From: Streptomyces sp. DH41
GTDB lineage: Bacteria > Actinomycetota > Actinomycetes > Streptomycetales > Streptomycetaceae
DNA: 64,000 nt
Direction of reading: 5' to 3'
NCBI RefSeq assembly: GCF_029813785.1
Contig: NZ_JARVKY010000020.1
Coordinates: 62,001-126,000 of the forward strand
Shown piece by piece: positions 8,226-16,952 of this stretch. Positions within the stretch are counted from its first letter, which is position 1. Each line of letters starts with the position of its first letter. The notes under the pieces were generated by a model, which was given only the letters and a program-made list of their open reading frames with translations, was not told the DNA's origin and did no database searches. Position numbers and translations under genes: made by a program.

Positions 8226-9533
8226 TCAGTCGAGCGCGTCCTCGATCGAGGTCAGCGGCAGCGCGAACAGCATGCGGCCCGACTGCGACCAGACCTCACC
8301 GGTCTGCGCCCAGTAGGACAGGGAGCCCGCCTGCCCGCTCCAGCACCGCTGGGAGCGGTCCGCCCCGCACTCCGTGGCCCGGGCGCCCTCCGTGTCCTGG
8401 CGCCACAGGGTCCCGCGCCCGTCGTGTCCGCCGGCCGCGCGTCCCAGATACCAGTCGGCCCGTTCCGCGCCGGCCGGACGATGCGACAGCACGCCCCCGA
8501 CCTCCGCCGCCCCCGTCTCGTAGGCCTCCACCGCGTCGACGTGCCCGGCGGAGTCGGCGGCCGGCAGTCCGGTGCGGTCCGGGTCGGTGCCGAACGCGTA
8601 GCGCCACAGCCGGGTGGGGCGGTCGCCGTCCGCGGGTACGCGCTCGCTCGCCACCAGGCTGTCGGGGGCCGTGCCGCGGTCCAGGGAGATCGCGGCCGGG
8701 CGTGCGGCGTCCTGGGCGCCGGAGAGCCGGTACGAGGCGACGGCGGGCAGCACGTACGGGTGGCCGTCCGCCGCCCAGCCTCCGGGCACCCGCCCGACGG
8801 CGTCCGCGTCGGTGGTGGCGCGCTGGATCCGCTCCACGTCGTACACGTACAGGGCGTCGCGGCCCCCGGCGCCGGTGGTGACCAGCAGTTTGTCCTGGTA
8901 CCAGACCATGCCGGAGACCGGGGAGGCGAGCCCTCGGTAGTTGTGGCCGCCGTCGACCGGGACGGCGAGGAGTGCCGAGGTGTAGTCGAGGTGGTCGGGG
9001 TCGTCGGCGTCGACGAAGGAGACCCGGGCGAGACCGCCCCCGGGCGTGCCGTCGTCGCGGGACCAGGCGGAGAGGATGACGCGGTGGGCGCCCCAGCGGC
9101 CGTCCTCGTCGGCGTCCCCGGAGGTGGTGACCGCGCCGGGACGCCAGCCCTCGGTGTCTTCGTCCTCCCAGCAGTAGGCGCGGGTGGCCGCGGGGGAGAC
9201 CGGCAGCGCCTCCCGGTCCCCGGTCGCGCAGTCGGCGGCGTCGCGCAGGGTGTGGTCGGCGGAGTCGAGGACGGTGTCGACGCCCACCGGTTCGCCCATC
9301 GCGGCGGAGAGCCGGTCGAGCCAGGGCGACGGCACGCGGTGCTCCGTCAGCCGCAGCGCGTCGGTCTCGGTGACGGAGGTGAGGGGTTCGAGGGAGCCGG
9401 GGTCGTCGGCGACCGTGGCCTGCGAGGCGCTGATCAGCGTGGCGGCACCCGTCAGTGCGAGGGCCGCCCCGGTCAGAGCGGCGCGCAGCGCCCTGCCCTG
9501 CCTGCGTCGGCGGTGTCTGCCGCGCTGCTTCAT
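8226..9533 (-). CDS. Secreted protein of unknown function
   Basis: 435 aa. The start at 9533 is set by GGAGG 4 bp upstream. The N-terminus is a classical signal: a run of arginines, then ALRAALTGAALALTGAATL and a likely cleavage after ISASQA. The exported part is acidic, with many D/E and W/Y residues, and segments such as DKLLVTTGAGGRDALYVYDV and WYLGRAAGGHDGRGTLWRQD that look like repeated beta-propeller-type blades, suggesting a surface or extracellular binding protein. I do not recognise the family. An unusual 11-bp repeat array lies about 150 bp upstream. Confidence 0.8.
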   Translation of the reverse strand: MKQRGRHRRRRQGRALRAALTGAALALTGAATLISASQATVADDPGSLEPLTSVTETDALRLTEHRVPSPWLDRLSAAMGEPVGVDTVLDSADHTLRDAADCATGDREALPVSPAATRAYCWEDEDTEGWRPGAVTTSGDADEDGRWGAHRVILSAWSRDDGTPGGGLARVSFVDADDPDHLDYTSALLAVPVDGGHNYRGLASPVSGMVWYQDKLLVTTGAGGRDALYVYDVERIQRATTDADAVGRVPGGWAADGHPYVLPAVASYRLSGAQDAARPAAISLDRGTAPDSLVASERVPADGDRPTRLWRYAFGTDPDRTGLPAADSAGHVDAVEAYETGAAEVGGVLSHRPAGAERADWYLGRAAGGHDGRGTLWRQDTEGARATECGADRSQRCWSGQAGSLSYWAQTGEVWSQSGRMLFALPLTSIEDALD

Positions 9534-9681
9534 ACAACCTCCACGGGCACCGGACCAACTGGGCTCGACGGTGGCCACGTTGACCGAGGAGCGGATGGGG
9601 CGGTCCGTAGAGGATGCTACGACAGACGGACGGGTTCGCGGACGCGGACGGTGCAAATATGCGAAAACGAACCGTTTTTGC

Positions 9682-9737
9682 GGCCATCCGGCGGCCATGC
9701 GGTGGCCATGCGGTGGCCAATCGGCGGCCATCCGGCG
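9682..9737. repeat. Five direct repeats with exact 11-bp period, likely regulatory
   Basis: GGCCAT(or GGCCAA) recurs at 9682, 9693, 9704, 9715 and 9726, each followed by a variant of CCGGC/GCGGT. The 11-bp spacing puts every copy on the same face of the helix. On the minus strand the array is followed by an A/T-rich stretch (CATATT at 9656-9661) that could be the -10 of the secreted-protein gene, with the last repeat in the -35 position. The layout resembles the heptamer-plus-4-bp arrays bound by SARP/AfsR activators, though the heptamer is not the usual TCGAG type. Confidence 0.5.
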
Positions 9738-9774
9738 GTGCGGCGCGCGGTGCCACCCGGGCGGCTCGGATTGT

Positions 9775-9816
9775 GCGGGTGCGGGTGCGGGTGCGGGTGC
9801 GGGTGCGGGTGCGGGC
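9775..9816. repeat. GCGGGT hexamer tandem repeat
   Basis: Six GCGGGT units and one GCGGGC, in the 300-bp gap between the secreted protein and the GAF regulator. The gap holds this repeat, the 11-bp array and a possible minus-strand promoter, and no gene that I can support. The same hexamer occurs at 28045-28074. Confidence 0.9.
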
Positions 9817-9833
9817 GTTGCGGCTGGTCGCTG

Positions 9834-11126
9834 TCAGGGTGCCGGCAGCGCCCCCGCCCGGCGCTCCGCCACGGCCGGTGCCGTCGAGTGGGGGAGCAGG
9901 CCGCGCGGGTCGTCGGGGAGGACGACCTCGACCTCCGCGTCTTCGCAGAAACGATACGGCCGGTGTTCCAGGTAGGCCCCGAGGTACCTCCGTACCCGCG
10001 ACATCTCCGCCCGTACCGTCACCGTGCGGGCCGGGTCGCCGAACACGTCCTCGGCCAGCTCCGCCGCGCTGCGGCCGGCGCGGTGGACGGCCAGCAGGTA
10101 CAGCAACTCGGCGTGGCGGGGACTCAGTTCCCGGGCCCAGTCCTCCGCGCCGCCCAGCACCCGGACCGACCAGCGGCGCGGCTGCCCGAGGTCCAGCACG
10201 ATCCGTGCGGCGCCCCGCGGCACCGGCCCCCCGGCGGCCCGTACCAACCAGCCCTCGCCCAGCGGCTCCACGGTGCACGCCCCGAAGCCCGGCAGCCACC
10301 TCGTCCCCGCCACCGGGGACTTGGGCAGCACCACCCGGTCCAGGTACGGCATTCCGGTCACCGCCGCCGTCCAGCCCTCCCGGTCCGCCACCAGGGCCCG
10401 CCCGTCGAGCCGTGCCAGTACCGGCGCGGCCACCGCCCGCAGCCGCTCCAGCGACCGCACGTGCAGTTCACGCAGCCGGGCCTCGGCGAGCCTGGCCACC
10501 GAGTCGACCCAGGCGAGCGTCGCCGGGTGCATCGTCTCCAGCGGCCCGCTCACGTCGACCACGCCGAGCAGACGGCCGCTGCGCGGGTCGGTGATGGGTG
10601 CTCCGGCGCAGGTCCAGGTCGCCTGCGACCGGACGAAGTGCTCGGAGGCGAAGACCTGTACGGGCCGCCGGGTGACCGCCGGCGTGCCGATGCCGTTGGT
10701 GCCGACCACCTCTTCCCGCCAGTCCGCCCCGAGTTCAAAACCGAGCACGTCGGCCTTGCGCAGCACCCGCGCGCTGCCCTCCCGCCACAGCACCCGGCCC
10801 TCGTCGTCGGCGACCACCATGATGTGGTGCGCGACGTCCGCGACCGACAGCAGACCCTCCCGCAGCACGGGCAGCACATGGCGCAGCGCCGAGGCCTCCC
10901 GGCGCCGCCGTACCTCCTCGGGGGCCAGCAGCCCGGAGCGGAAGTCGTGCTCGGGATCGACACCGCTGCGCAGCACCCGGTCCCAGGACTGCTCGATCAC
11001 CGGCCGCGGCGCGAGGGGTGCCCGTCCGCCCGATAGTTTCGCGGACCGGACCTCGCTGAGCATCCGCGCCGCACGCGCCGCGTCGACAGCGGCGAACTGA
11101 GTCACGTCCATCGGCGAGAGCGCCAC
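9834..11126 (-). CDS. GAF-domain transcriptional regulator with C-terminal helix-turn-helix
   Basis: 430 aa, GTG start at 11126 preceded by GGGAGG; an ATG five codons in is the alternative. The first ~230 residues match the GAF-type sensor of AcoR-like activators (VIEQSWDRVLRSGVDPEH, VVGTNGIGTPAVTRRPVQVFASEHF, CAGAPITDPRSGRLLGVVDVSG). There is no sigma-54 AAA+ domain. Instead the C-terminus (RHAELLYLLAVHRAGRSAAELAEDVFG) looks like a winged-helix DNA-binding domain. A small-molecule-responsive regulator is likely. The adjacent acyl-CoA dehydrogenase (upstream on the same strand) is a candidate target, but a terminator separates them. Confidence 0.8.
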   Translation of the reverse strand: MALSPMDVTQFAAVDAARAARMLSEVRSAKLSGGRAPLAPRPVIEQSWDRVLRSGVDPEHDFRSGLLAPEEVRRRREASALRHVLPVLREGLLSVADVAHHIMVVADDEGRVLWREGSARVLRKADVLGFELGADWREEVVGTNGIGTPAVTRRPVQVFASEHFVRSQATWTCAGAPITDPRSGRLLGVVDVSGPLETMHPATLAWVDSVARLAEARLRELHVRSLERLRAVAAPVLARLDGRALVADREGWTAAVTGMPYLDRVVLPKSPVAGTRWLPGFGACTVEPLGEGWLVRAAGGPVPRGAARIVLDLGQPRRWSVRVLGGAEDWARELSPRHAELLYLLAVHRAGRSAAELAEDVFGDPARTVTVRAEMSRVRRYLGAYLEHRPYRFCEDAEVEVVLPDDPRGLLPHSTAPAVAERRAGALPAP

Positions 11127-11150
11127 TGGTCCCGTCCTCCCGGAAGCCGG

Positions 11151-11198
11151 ATGCTCGGTTATGTTCGAATGCTCGGATGTTCAGGCACCCGGATGTTC
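11151..11198. repeat. ATG(C/T)TC repeats upstream of the GAF regulator
   Basis: ATGYTC occurs at 11151, 11161, 11169, 11177 and 11193, mostly in 8-bp steps (with one gap of two steps). It lies directly upstream of the minus-strand GTG at 11126, inside the 282-bp gap between the regulator and the acyl-CoA dehydrogenase. It could be an operator or only a short tandem duplication. The rest of the gap has a terminator and no gene. Confidence 0.4.
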
Positions 11199-11358
11199 GT
11201 CCGGTACTGACCGCTTGCCCGTGACACGCGGCCACAGTCCGCACACGACCGGGGACAAGTTGCAACCCCCTGCAACCCTGGTGGACGGCCTGACCGGTGC
11301 CCAGACTTGAACCACGTCGCCCCGAGCGGCGTACGCGGCCTGAACAGGCCTGTGTGGT

Positions 11359-11392
11359 GGGGGTGGTGCCGTGTCGGCGCAGCACCACCCCC
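11359..11392 (-). terminator. Intrinsic terminator after the acyl-CoA dehydrogenase gene
   Basis: 11-bp perfect stem (GGGGGTGGTGC / GCACCACCCCC) with a 12-nt loop, starting 17 bp beyond the stop of the acyl-CoA dehydrogenase gene on the minus strand. Confidence 0.7.
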
Positions 11393-11408
11393 GCGCCACC
11401 CGACGGGA

Positions 11409-13094
11409 TCAGGCCACGGCCACCGGACGGGCCCGCTCCACCACGGACGCCAGGTCCAGCGTGGGCGGCAGCGTGCCGAAGGCCGCGCCCCCGTCACCGC
11501 CCAGCCGCGCGGCGCAGAACGCGTCGGCGACCTCCGGCGGCGCGAACCGGACCAGCAGCGAGCCCTGGAGCACCAGCGCGAGGCGCTCCACCAGCCGCCG
11601 CGCCCGCCCCTCGGCGGCCTCCAGATCGGCCAGCTCCGTCAGCAGGCCCCTGATGGCCGCGTCCAGCCGGTGATCGGCGCCGCGTGCCAGGCCCACCTCC
11701 GTCAGATACGCGTCCATCGCGAGCGGCTCCCGCCCGAGCGCCCGCAGCACGTCCAGCGCCTGCACGTTGCCGGCGCCCTCCCAGATCGAGTTCAGCGGCG
11801 ACTCGCGCACCAGCCGGGGCATCCCCGACTCCTCGACGTAACCGTTGCCGCCCAGGCACTCGGCGGCCTCCACCGCGAGGGGCGCACACCGCTTGGTCAC
11901 CCAGTACTTGGCCGCCGGCACCGCGATCCGCAGCAGCGCCCGCTCCCGCTCGTCGCCGCCTTCGCCGTGGGCGGCGTCGTAGGCCGCCGCCAGCCGCAGC
12001 GCGAGCGTGGTGGCCGCCTCCGACTCGATCGCGAGGTCCGCGAGGACGTTGCGCATCAGCGGCTGGTCGACCAGCTTCGCGCCGAAGGCCTCCCGGTACG
12101 CGCAGTGGTGCACCGCCTGCGCCACAGCCTGCCGCATCAGGCCCGCCGAACCCAGCACGCAGTCGAGCCGGGTCGCCGCCACCATGTCGATGATGGTGCG
12201 CACCCCGCGCCCCTCCTCGCCGACCCGGCGCGCCCAGGTCCCGGCGAACTCGACCTCGGCGGAGGCGTTGGACCGGTTGCCCAGCTTGTCCTTCAGCCGC
12301 TGGATCAGGAACACGTTGCGGGTACCGTCCGCCAGCACGCGCGGCACCAGGAAGCAGGTCAGCCCTCCCCCGTTGCCTTCGGCACGGGCGGTACCCCCAG
12401 GGGCCCGGGCCAGCACCAGGAACCCGTCCGACATCGGCGCCGAGCAGAACCACTTGTGCCCGGTCAGCTCGTACGTGCCGTCCTCGGCCAGCGGGCGCGC
12501 CGAGGTGGTGTTCGCCCGTACGTCGCTGCCGCCCTGCTTCTCCGTCATGCCCATCCCGAACAGCGCGCCGGCCTTCAGCTGGGCCGGCCGCAGCTCCCGG
12601 TCGTACACCCGGGAGGTCAGCCGGGGCTCCCACTCGGCGGCGAGCTCCGGGTCGGCGCGCAGGGCCGGCACGGCCGCGTGGGTCATCGACAGCGGGCAGC
12701 CGTTGCCCGCCTCCGCCTGGGTCCACATGAGGAAACCGGCGGCGCGCCGCACATGGCCGCCCGGCCGGGACCAGGCCGCGGTCAGGCCCGCCGACACCCC
12801 TTTGCCGAGCAGCCGGTGCCAGGCGGGGTGGAAGCCGACCTCGTCGACGCGGTGGCCGTAGCGGTCGTGGGTGCGCAGGACCGGCGGGTTCTCGTTGGCC
12901 AGCGCGCCCCACTCCTGGACCTGGGCCGACCCGCAGCCGCGGCCCAGCCCCGACAGCTCCGCCATCGCCTCCTCGCGCAGCTCCGGTGCCAGATGCCGCT
13001 CGACCGCGGCCGTCAGGGCCCGGTCGGCGGTGAAGACGTCGTAGCCGACCAGCGGCGGGGCCTGATTCGTCACGGTGTGGGTACTGCCTGCCAT
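11409..13094 (-). CDS. Acyl-CoA dehydrogenase (AidB-like)
   Basis: 561 aa, FAD flavoprotein that would oxidise an acyl-CoA or related substrate. Signature segments are LFGMGMTEKQGGSDVRANTT (flavin-contacting loop), GHKWFCSAPMSDGFLVLA, and the C-terminal helix region with AAECLGGNGYVEESGMPRL and SPLNSIWEGAGNVQALDVLRAL. The N-terminal extension and these sequences match the long AidB branch, whose members act in DNA alkylation response or on unusual acyl-CoAs. The ATG at 13094 starts MAGSTHTVTNQAPPL; the same frame stays open far upstream, but that part is antisense to the YihY gene. Confidence 0.93.
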   Translation of the reverse strand: MAGSTHTVTNQAPPLVGYDVFTADRALTAAVERHLAPELREEAMAELSGLGRGCGSAQVQEWGALANENPPVLRTHDRYGHRVDEVGFHPAWHRLLGKGVSAGLTAAWSRPGGHVRRAAGFLMWTQAEAGNGCPLSMTHAAVPALRADPELAAEWEPRLTSRVYDRELRPAQLKAGALFGMGMTEKQGGSDVRANTTSARPLAEDGTYELTGHKWFCSAPMSDGFLVLARAPGGTARAEGNGGGLTCFLVPRVLADGTRNVFLIQRLKDKLGNRSNASAEVEFAGTWARRVGEEGRGVRTIIDMVAATRLDCVLGSAGLMRQAVAQAVHHCAYREAFGAKLVDQPLMRNVLADLAIESEAATTLALRLAAAYDAAHGEGGDERERALLRIAVPAAKYWVTKRCAPLAVEAAECLGGNGYVEESGMPRLVRESPLNSIWEGAGNVQALDVLRALGREPLAMDAYLTEVGLARGADHRLDAAIRGLLTELADLEAAEGRARRLVERLALVLQGSLLVRFAPPEVADAFCAARLGGDGGAAFGTLPPTLDLASVVERARPVAVA

Positions 13095-13193
13095 GCCCGT
13101 GAACCTACCGTGTCGGGCACCGCCGGGGGGCCGGCACGGTGCGGAGGGCGTCCGCGGATGAGTGCGACCCTCCGCGGCGGATACCTTTAGGTC

Positions 13194-14327
13194 GTGCAGC
13201 CAGCAAGTGAATCCCCCGAACGGCCCTCCGGCCGGCTCCATCGTGCCCGGGTTCTGTACCGGAACGTATCCAAACGCAGGACCACCTGGCTGCTGCTCAA
13301 GGACACGGTCAACTCGTGCATGGAGTACCGCATCCTCGGCCTGGCCGCCGAGGCCGCGTTCTTCACGCTGCTGTCGGTGCCTCCGCTGCTGCTGAGCGTC
13401 ATCGGCCTGCTCGGCTACGTCGACCTGTGGATCGGCGCCGACACCACCGAGAGCCTGCGCACCAGCATCCTGGACGCCTCCCGCGCGGTGCTCTCCGAGA
13501 AGGGCGTCGAACAGATCACCGAGCCGATCCTGGACGACGTCATGAAGGGCGGCCGGCCCGACGTCATCTCCCTCGGCTTCCTGTTCGCCCTGTGGTCGGG
13601 CTCCCGCGCGGTGAACGTCTTCATCGACACCATCACCGTCATGTACGGCCTCGACGGCGTCCGGGGGATCGTCAAGACCCGCCTGATGGCGTTCCTGCTG
13701 TTCCTCGTGGCGCTGCTGATCGGGTCCATCGCGCTGCCGCTGATGGTGGCCGGCCCGGACGTCGTGGTCGGGATCGTGCCGTGGTCCACGACGGTCGTCC
13801 AGGTGCTGTACTGGCCGGTCGTCATCATCCTGTCCGTCGCCTTCCTGACCACGCTGTACCACGTCTCCGTGCCCGTGCGCTCCCCGTGGATCGAGGACGT
13901 GCCCGGCGCGCTGGTCGCCCTCGCGATGTGGGTGCTCGGCAGCTTCCTGCTGCGCATCTATCTCACCAACACCGTCGAGGGCCCCACCATCTACGGCTCG
14001 CTCGCCGCGCCCGTCGCCGTGCTGCTGTGGATCGGCGTGTCCGCGTTCGCGGTGCTGGTCGGGGCCGCGGTCAACGCGGCCATCGACCGGGTCTGGCCGG
14101 CCGCCGCCACCGCCGCGGCCCGCGAGGCCAACGAGCGGCTGCGGCAGGCCCAGGTCGCCGAGTACGTGGCCCGCTCCGCCGCGAACGGCGAGGCGGACCC
14201 CGACATGCCCTCCGAGTTCCCGGAACGCTGGTCCCGCTTCCTGCCCCCGGAGGACGTCACGTCCCGCCTGCGCACCCAGGTGAAGAACCACCCGCCCGTG
14301 AACCACGACAAGCCGGAGGCCTCGTAA
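13194..14327 (+). CDS. YihY/BrkB-family inner membrane protein
   Basis: 377 aa from GTG at 13194. The family signature is clear: AAEAAFFTLLSVPPLLLSVIG, then a central helix rich in glycines, a VPGALVALAMWVLGSFLLRIY segment and TIYGSLAAPVAVLLWIGVSAF. About six transmembrane helices are predicted by eye, with a charged cytoplasmic tail. Function of the family is unsettled (once called ribonuclease BN, or a transporter-like protein). A TACCTT element at 13182-13187 is so close to the GTG that the mRNA may be nearly leaderless. It is convergent with the next gene, with 16 bp between stops. Confidence 0.9.
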   Translation: MQPASESPERPSGRLHRARVLYRNVSKRRTTWLLLKDTVNSCMEYRILGLAAEAAFFTLLSVPPLLLSVIGLLGYVDLWIGADTTESLRTSILDASRAVLSEKGVEQITEPILDDVMKGGRPDVISLGFLFALWSGSRAVNVFIDTITVMYGLDGVRGIVKTRLMAFLLFLVALLIGSIALPLMVAGPDVVVGIVPWSTTVVQVLYWPVVIILSVAFLTTLYHVSVPVRSPWIEDVPGALVALAMWVLGSFLLRIYLTNTVEGPTIYGSLAAPVAVLLWIGVSAFAVLVGAAVNAAIDRVWPAAATAAAREANERLRQAQVAEYVARSAANGEADPDMPSEFPERWSRFLPPEDVTSRLRTQVKNHPPVNHDKPEAS

Positions 14328-14343
14328 CCGGCCGGCCAGGCCC

Positions 14344-15180
14344 CTAGGACCGGTCGGACGCCCCCGCGGCCCACGCCCCCGCCGCCGCGCCCTCCCGTAC
14401 GAAGTCCCCGAAGTCCCTCGGCGCACGGCCCAGCACCTGCCGGACCCCGTCCGACAGACGGGCGTTGCGGCCGTCGAGCAGGTCGCCGAACAGCTCCACG
14501 AGGAACGCGACCTCCTCCTCCGGCACCCCGAAGCCGGCCAGGTTCTCCCCGTACTCGCGAGGCGACACGGCCCGGTACGTCAGCGGGCGGCCCGTCTCCC
14601 TCGCGATCTCGGCGACCGCCTCCCCGAAGGTCAGCAGCCGAGGCCCCGAGACCTCCAGCACCCGCCCGGCGTACCGGTCGCCGGAGGTCAGCGCGGCCAC
14701 CACCACGTCCGCGACGTCCCGCAGGTCCACGAACGGCTCCCGCGCCCGGTCACCGGCCGGGAACACCAGCTCCCCGCGCTGCCGCAGCTCCTCCACCAGC
14801 GGCCCCTCGCTGAAGTTCTGCGCGAACCAGGCGGCCCGTACGACCGTCCAGTCCATGCCCGCCCCGGCCAGCGCCTCCTCGGTGGGCCGCGCCTGCTCCT
14901 CGCCCCGCGCCGACAGCAGCACCAGCCGCCGTACGCCGCACCCGGCCGCCTCCCGCGCGAGCGCCCCGACCGCCTCGGCGGCGTCGGGGGCGCCGACATC
15001 GGTCGGGTAGGCCAGGTAGGCCGCGTCGGCGCCGCGCAGGACGTCCGCCCAGGTCGAGGGGGACCGCCAGTCGAAGCCGGTCGCCCGGGACGCCGCCCGC
15101 ACCGTCAGCCCGGCCGCCCGCGCCGCCTCGGCCACCCGCCGCCCGGTACGACCGGACGCCCCCGTCACCACGACCGTCAT
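14344..15180 (-). CDS. NAD(P)-binding NmrA/SDR-like protein
   Basis: 278 aa with the chosen start (MTVVVTGASGRTG). This start places the dinucleotide-binding motif GASGRTGRR near residue 7, as in NmrA/quinone oxidoreductase-2 relatives. In-frame ATGs further up (up to 15234) add a short repetitive stretch (MRAHGDMRGHGDM) and are possible. YLAYPTDVGAPD, LVLLSARGEEQ and the lack of a complete SDR Tyr-x-x-x-Lys pair fit an NAD(P)H-sensing or azoreductase/quinone-reductase-like protein. It is divergent from an AraC-family regulator, a common regulator-target layout. Confidence 0.88.
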   Translation of the reverse strand: MTVVVTGASGRTGRRVAEAARAAGLTVRAASRATGFDWRSPSTWADVLRGADAAYLAYPTDVGAPDAAEAVGALAREAAGCGVRRLVLLSARGEEQARPTEEALAGAGMDWTVVRAAWFAQNFSEGPLVEELRQRGELVFPAGDRAREPFVDLRDVADVVVAALTSGDRYAGRVLEVSGPRLLTFGEAVAEIARETGRPLTYRAVSPREYGENLAGFGVPEEEVAFLVELFGDLLDGRNARLSDGVRQVLGRAPRDFGDFVREGAAAGAWAAGASDRS

Positions 15181-15316
15181 GTCCCCGTGTCCCCGCATGT
15201 CCCCGTGCGCCCTCATGTCCGCCATGTCTGTCATGGCTCCAGTCAACCGCCGGCCGCCCTACGCGCCCATCGCCGAACGACTCGCCGGCATACGCCTACG
15301 TCTACGCTGTGGCGCC

Positions 15317-16252
15317 ATGGACGCACTCGCCAGTCTGCTGGAGGGGCCCCGCGCCCGGGGCGCGTTCATGATCCGCGCCTGTTTCGACCCGCCGTGGGCC
15401 GTGCGGGTCGAGGACCGGGCGCCGCTGACGGTGATGCTCATGGTCCGCGGCGACGCCTGGATCGTCCCGGACACCGGGGAGCGGCTGCGGCTGAGCGCCG
15501 GCGACCTCGCCATCGCGCGGGGTCCCGACCCGTACACCTGCGCCGACGACCCCGCCACCCCGCCGCAGGCGGTGATCCTGCCGGGCGGCGAGTGCCACTA
15601 CCCCGACGGACGCCCCCTGGGCGGCTCGATGGACCTCGGTGTGCGCACCTGGGGCGGGCGGACCGACGGCGGCGCGGTGCTGCTGATCGGCACCTACCTG
15701 GTGCGCGGCGAGATCGGCGGCCGGCTGCTGGACGCCCTGCCGCCGCTGCTGTCCCTCCCCTCCGACGGGTGGGACACCCCGCTGACACCCCTGCTGATGA
15801 CGGAGGTCACGCGAGACGAACCGGGTCAGGAGGTCGTCCTGGACCGGCTCCTGGACCTGCTGGTCATCACCGCGCTGCGCGCCTGGTTCGCCGGCCCGCG
15901 GGCCGAGCCGCCCGCCTGGTACCGGGCCCTGGGCGACCCGGTCGTCGGCCGGGCGCTGCGGCTGCTCCAGGACGACCCGGCCCACCCCTGGACGGTGGCC
16001 TCGCTCGCCGCGAAGGCCGGGGTCTCCCGCGCCGCGCTCGCCCGGCGCTTCACCGGCCTGGTGGGCGAACCTCCCATGGCCTACCTCACCGGCTGGCGCC
16101 TCGCCGTCGCCGCGGACCGGCTGCGCGACACCGACGACACCCTCGGCGCCATCGCCCGCCAGGTCGGCTACGGCAGCGCGTTCGCCCTGTCCACGGCCTT
16201 CAAACGGGTGTACGGCGTCAGCCCGCAGGAGTACCGCAAGGCGTCGGCGTAG
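15317..16252 (+). CDS. AraC-family transcriptional regulator
   Basis: 311 aa. The N-terminal half is a cupin-like ligand domain (VMLMVRGDAWIVPDTGERLRL then LSAGDLAIARGPDPY). The C-terminal third has the two AraC helix-turn-helices (WTVASLAAKAGVSRAALARR and IARQVGYGSAFALSTAFKR) ending in YGVSPQEYRK. No ribosome binding site precedes the ATG, and a TACGCT element at 15303-15308 suggests a leaderless transcript. It probably controls the divergent NmrA-like gene; such cupin_6-type regulators usually neighbour the oxidoreductase they regulate. Confidence 0.92.
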   Translation: MDALASLLEGPRARGAFMIRACFDPPWAVRVEDRAPLTVMLMVRGDAWIVPDTGERLRLSAGDLAIARGPDPYTCADDPATPPQAVILPGGECHYPDGRPLGGSMDLGVRTWGGRTDGGAVLLIGTYLVRGEIGGRLLDALPPLLSLPSDGWDTPLTPLLMTEVTRDEPGQEVVLDRLLDLLVITALRAWFAGPRAEPPAWYRALGDPVVGRALRLLQDDPAHPWTVASLAAKAGVSRAALARRFTGLVGEPPMAYLTGWRLAVAADRLRDTDDTLGAIARQVGYGSAFALSTAFKRVYGVSPQEYRKASA

Positions 16253-16262
16253 CCTGGCATCC

Positions 16263-16952
16263 GTGTACGCGGAACGGGCGTCCCGGCTGACCGGCGCGGT
16301 GGTGTGGACCAACACCCCGACCGCGCCCGGCACGGGCCGGGTCCTGCCCGACGGCTGCATGGACCTGCTCTGGTACGACGGCCGCCTGCTGGTCGCCGGC
16401 CCCGACACCCGCGCACACGTCACCGAGGGCGCCCCCGGTCCCTGGACGGGCGTCCGCTTCTACCCCGGCACCGCGCCCGCCCTCCTCGGCGTCCCCGCCC
16501 ACGAACTGCGCGACCGGCGCGTCGACCTCACCGACCTCTGGCCGGCCGACCGGGTACGGCGCCTGGCCGCGCGGGTGACCGCGGCCCCCGACCCGGCGAG
16601 CGGCCTGGAGGAGGCGGCGCTGTCCCGGGCGGCCGAGACCGAGCCCCCCGACCCGCTGCTGCGCCGGATCGTGGCCGCCCTGGACGCGGGCCGCCCGGTC
16701 GCCGCCACCGCCGACGGACTCGGCGTCAGCGCACGCCAGTTGCACCGCCGTTCACTGGCCGCGTTCGGCTACGGTCCCAAGACCCTGGCCCGCGTACTGC
16801 GCCTCCAGCGAGCCCTGGACCTGGCCCGCGCCGGCACGCCCCTCGCCGAGACGGCCGCCCGGTCCGGTTACGCGGACCAGGCCCATCTGACCCGGGACGT
16901 GCGGGAGTTGGCGGGCGTGGCGCCCGGGGAACTACTGGGCCGACGCGGTTAG
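16263..16952 (+). CDS. AraC-type helix-turn-helix regulator (short N-terminal domain)
   Basis: 229 aa, GTG start 10 bp after the preceding AraC gene, so probably co-transcribed with it. The N-terminal domain (LPDGCMDLLWYDGRLLVAGP, GVRFYPGTAPALLGVPAHEL) is the compact beta domain of a widespread AraC-like family (DUF6597 type), and the C-terminus carries one clear DNA-binding half (ADGLGVSARQLHRRSLAAFG and AARSGYADQAHLTRDVREL). The ligand is unknown. Its 3' end overlaps the converging VOC gene by 21 bp. Confidence 0.88.
   Translation: MYAERASRLTGAVVWTNTPTAPGTGRVLPDGCMDLLWYDGRLLVAGPDTRAHVTEGAPGPWTGVRFYPGTAPALLGVPAHELRDRRVDLTDLWPADRVRRLAARVTAAPDPASGLEEAALSRAAETEPPDPLLRRIVAALDAGRPVAATADGLGVSARQLHRRSLAAFGYGPKTLARVLRLQRALDLARAGTPLAETAARSGYADQAHLTRDVRELAGVAPGELLGRRG

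Noticed and set aside
7962..11036. 1024-aa plus-strand frame
   Set aside because: Antisense to the secreted protein and GAF regulator genes; composition is typical of GC-driven open frames.
11409..14426. Acyl-CoA dehydrogenase frame extended to 1005 aa
   Set aside because: The extra part lies antisense to the YihY gene and has no family similarity; ATG at 13094 fits the protein.
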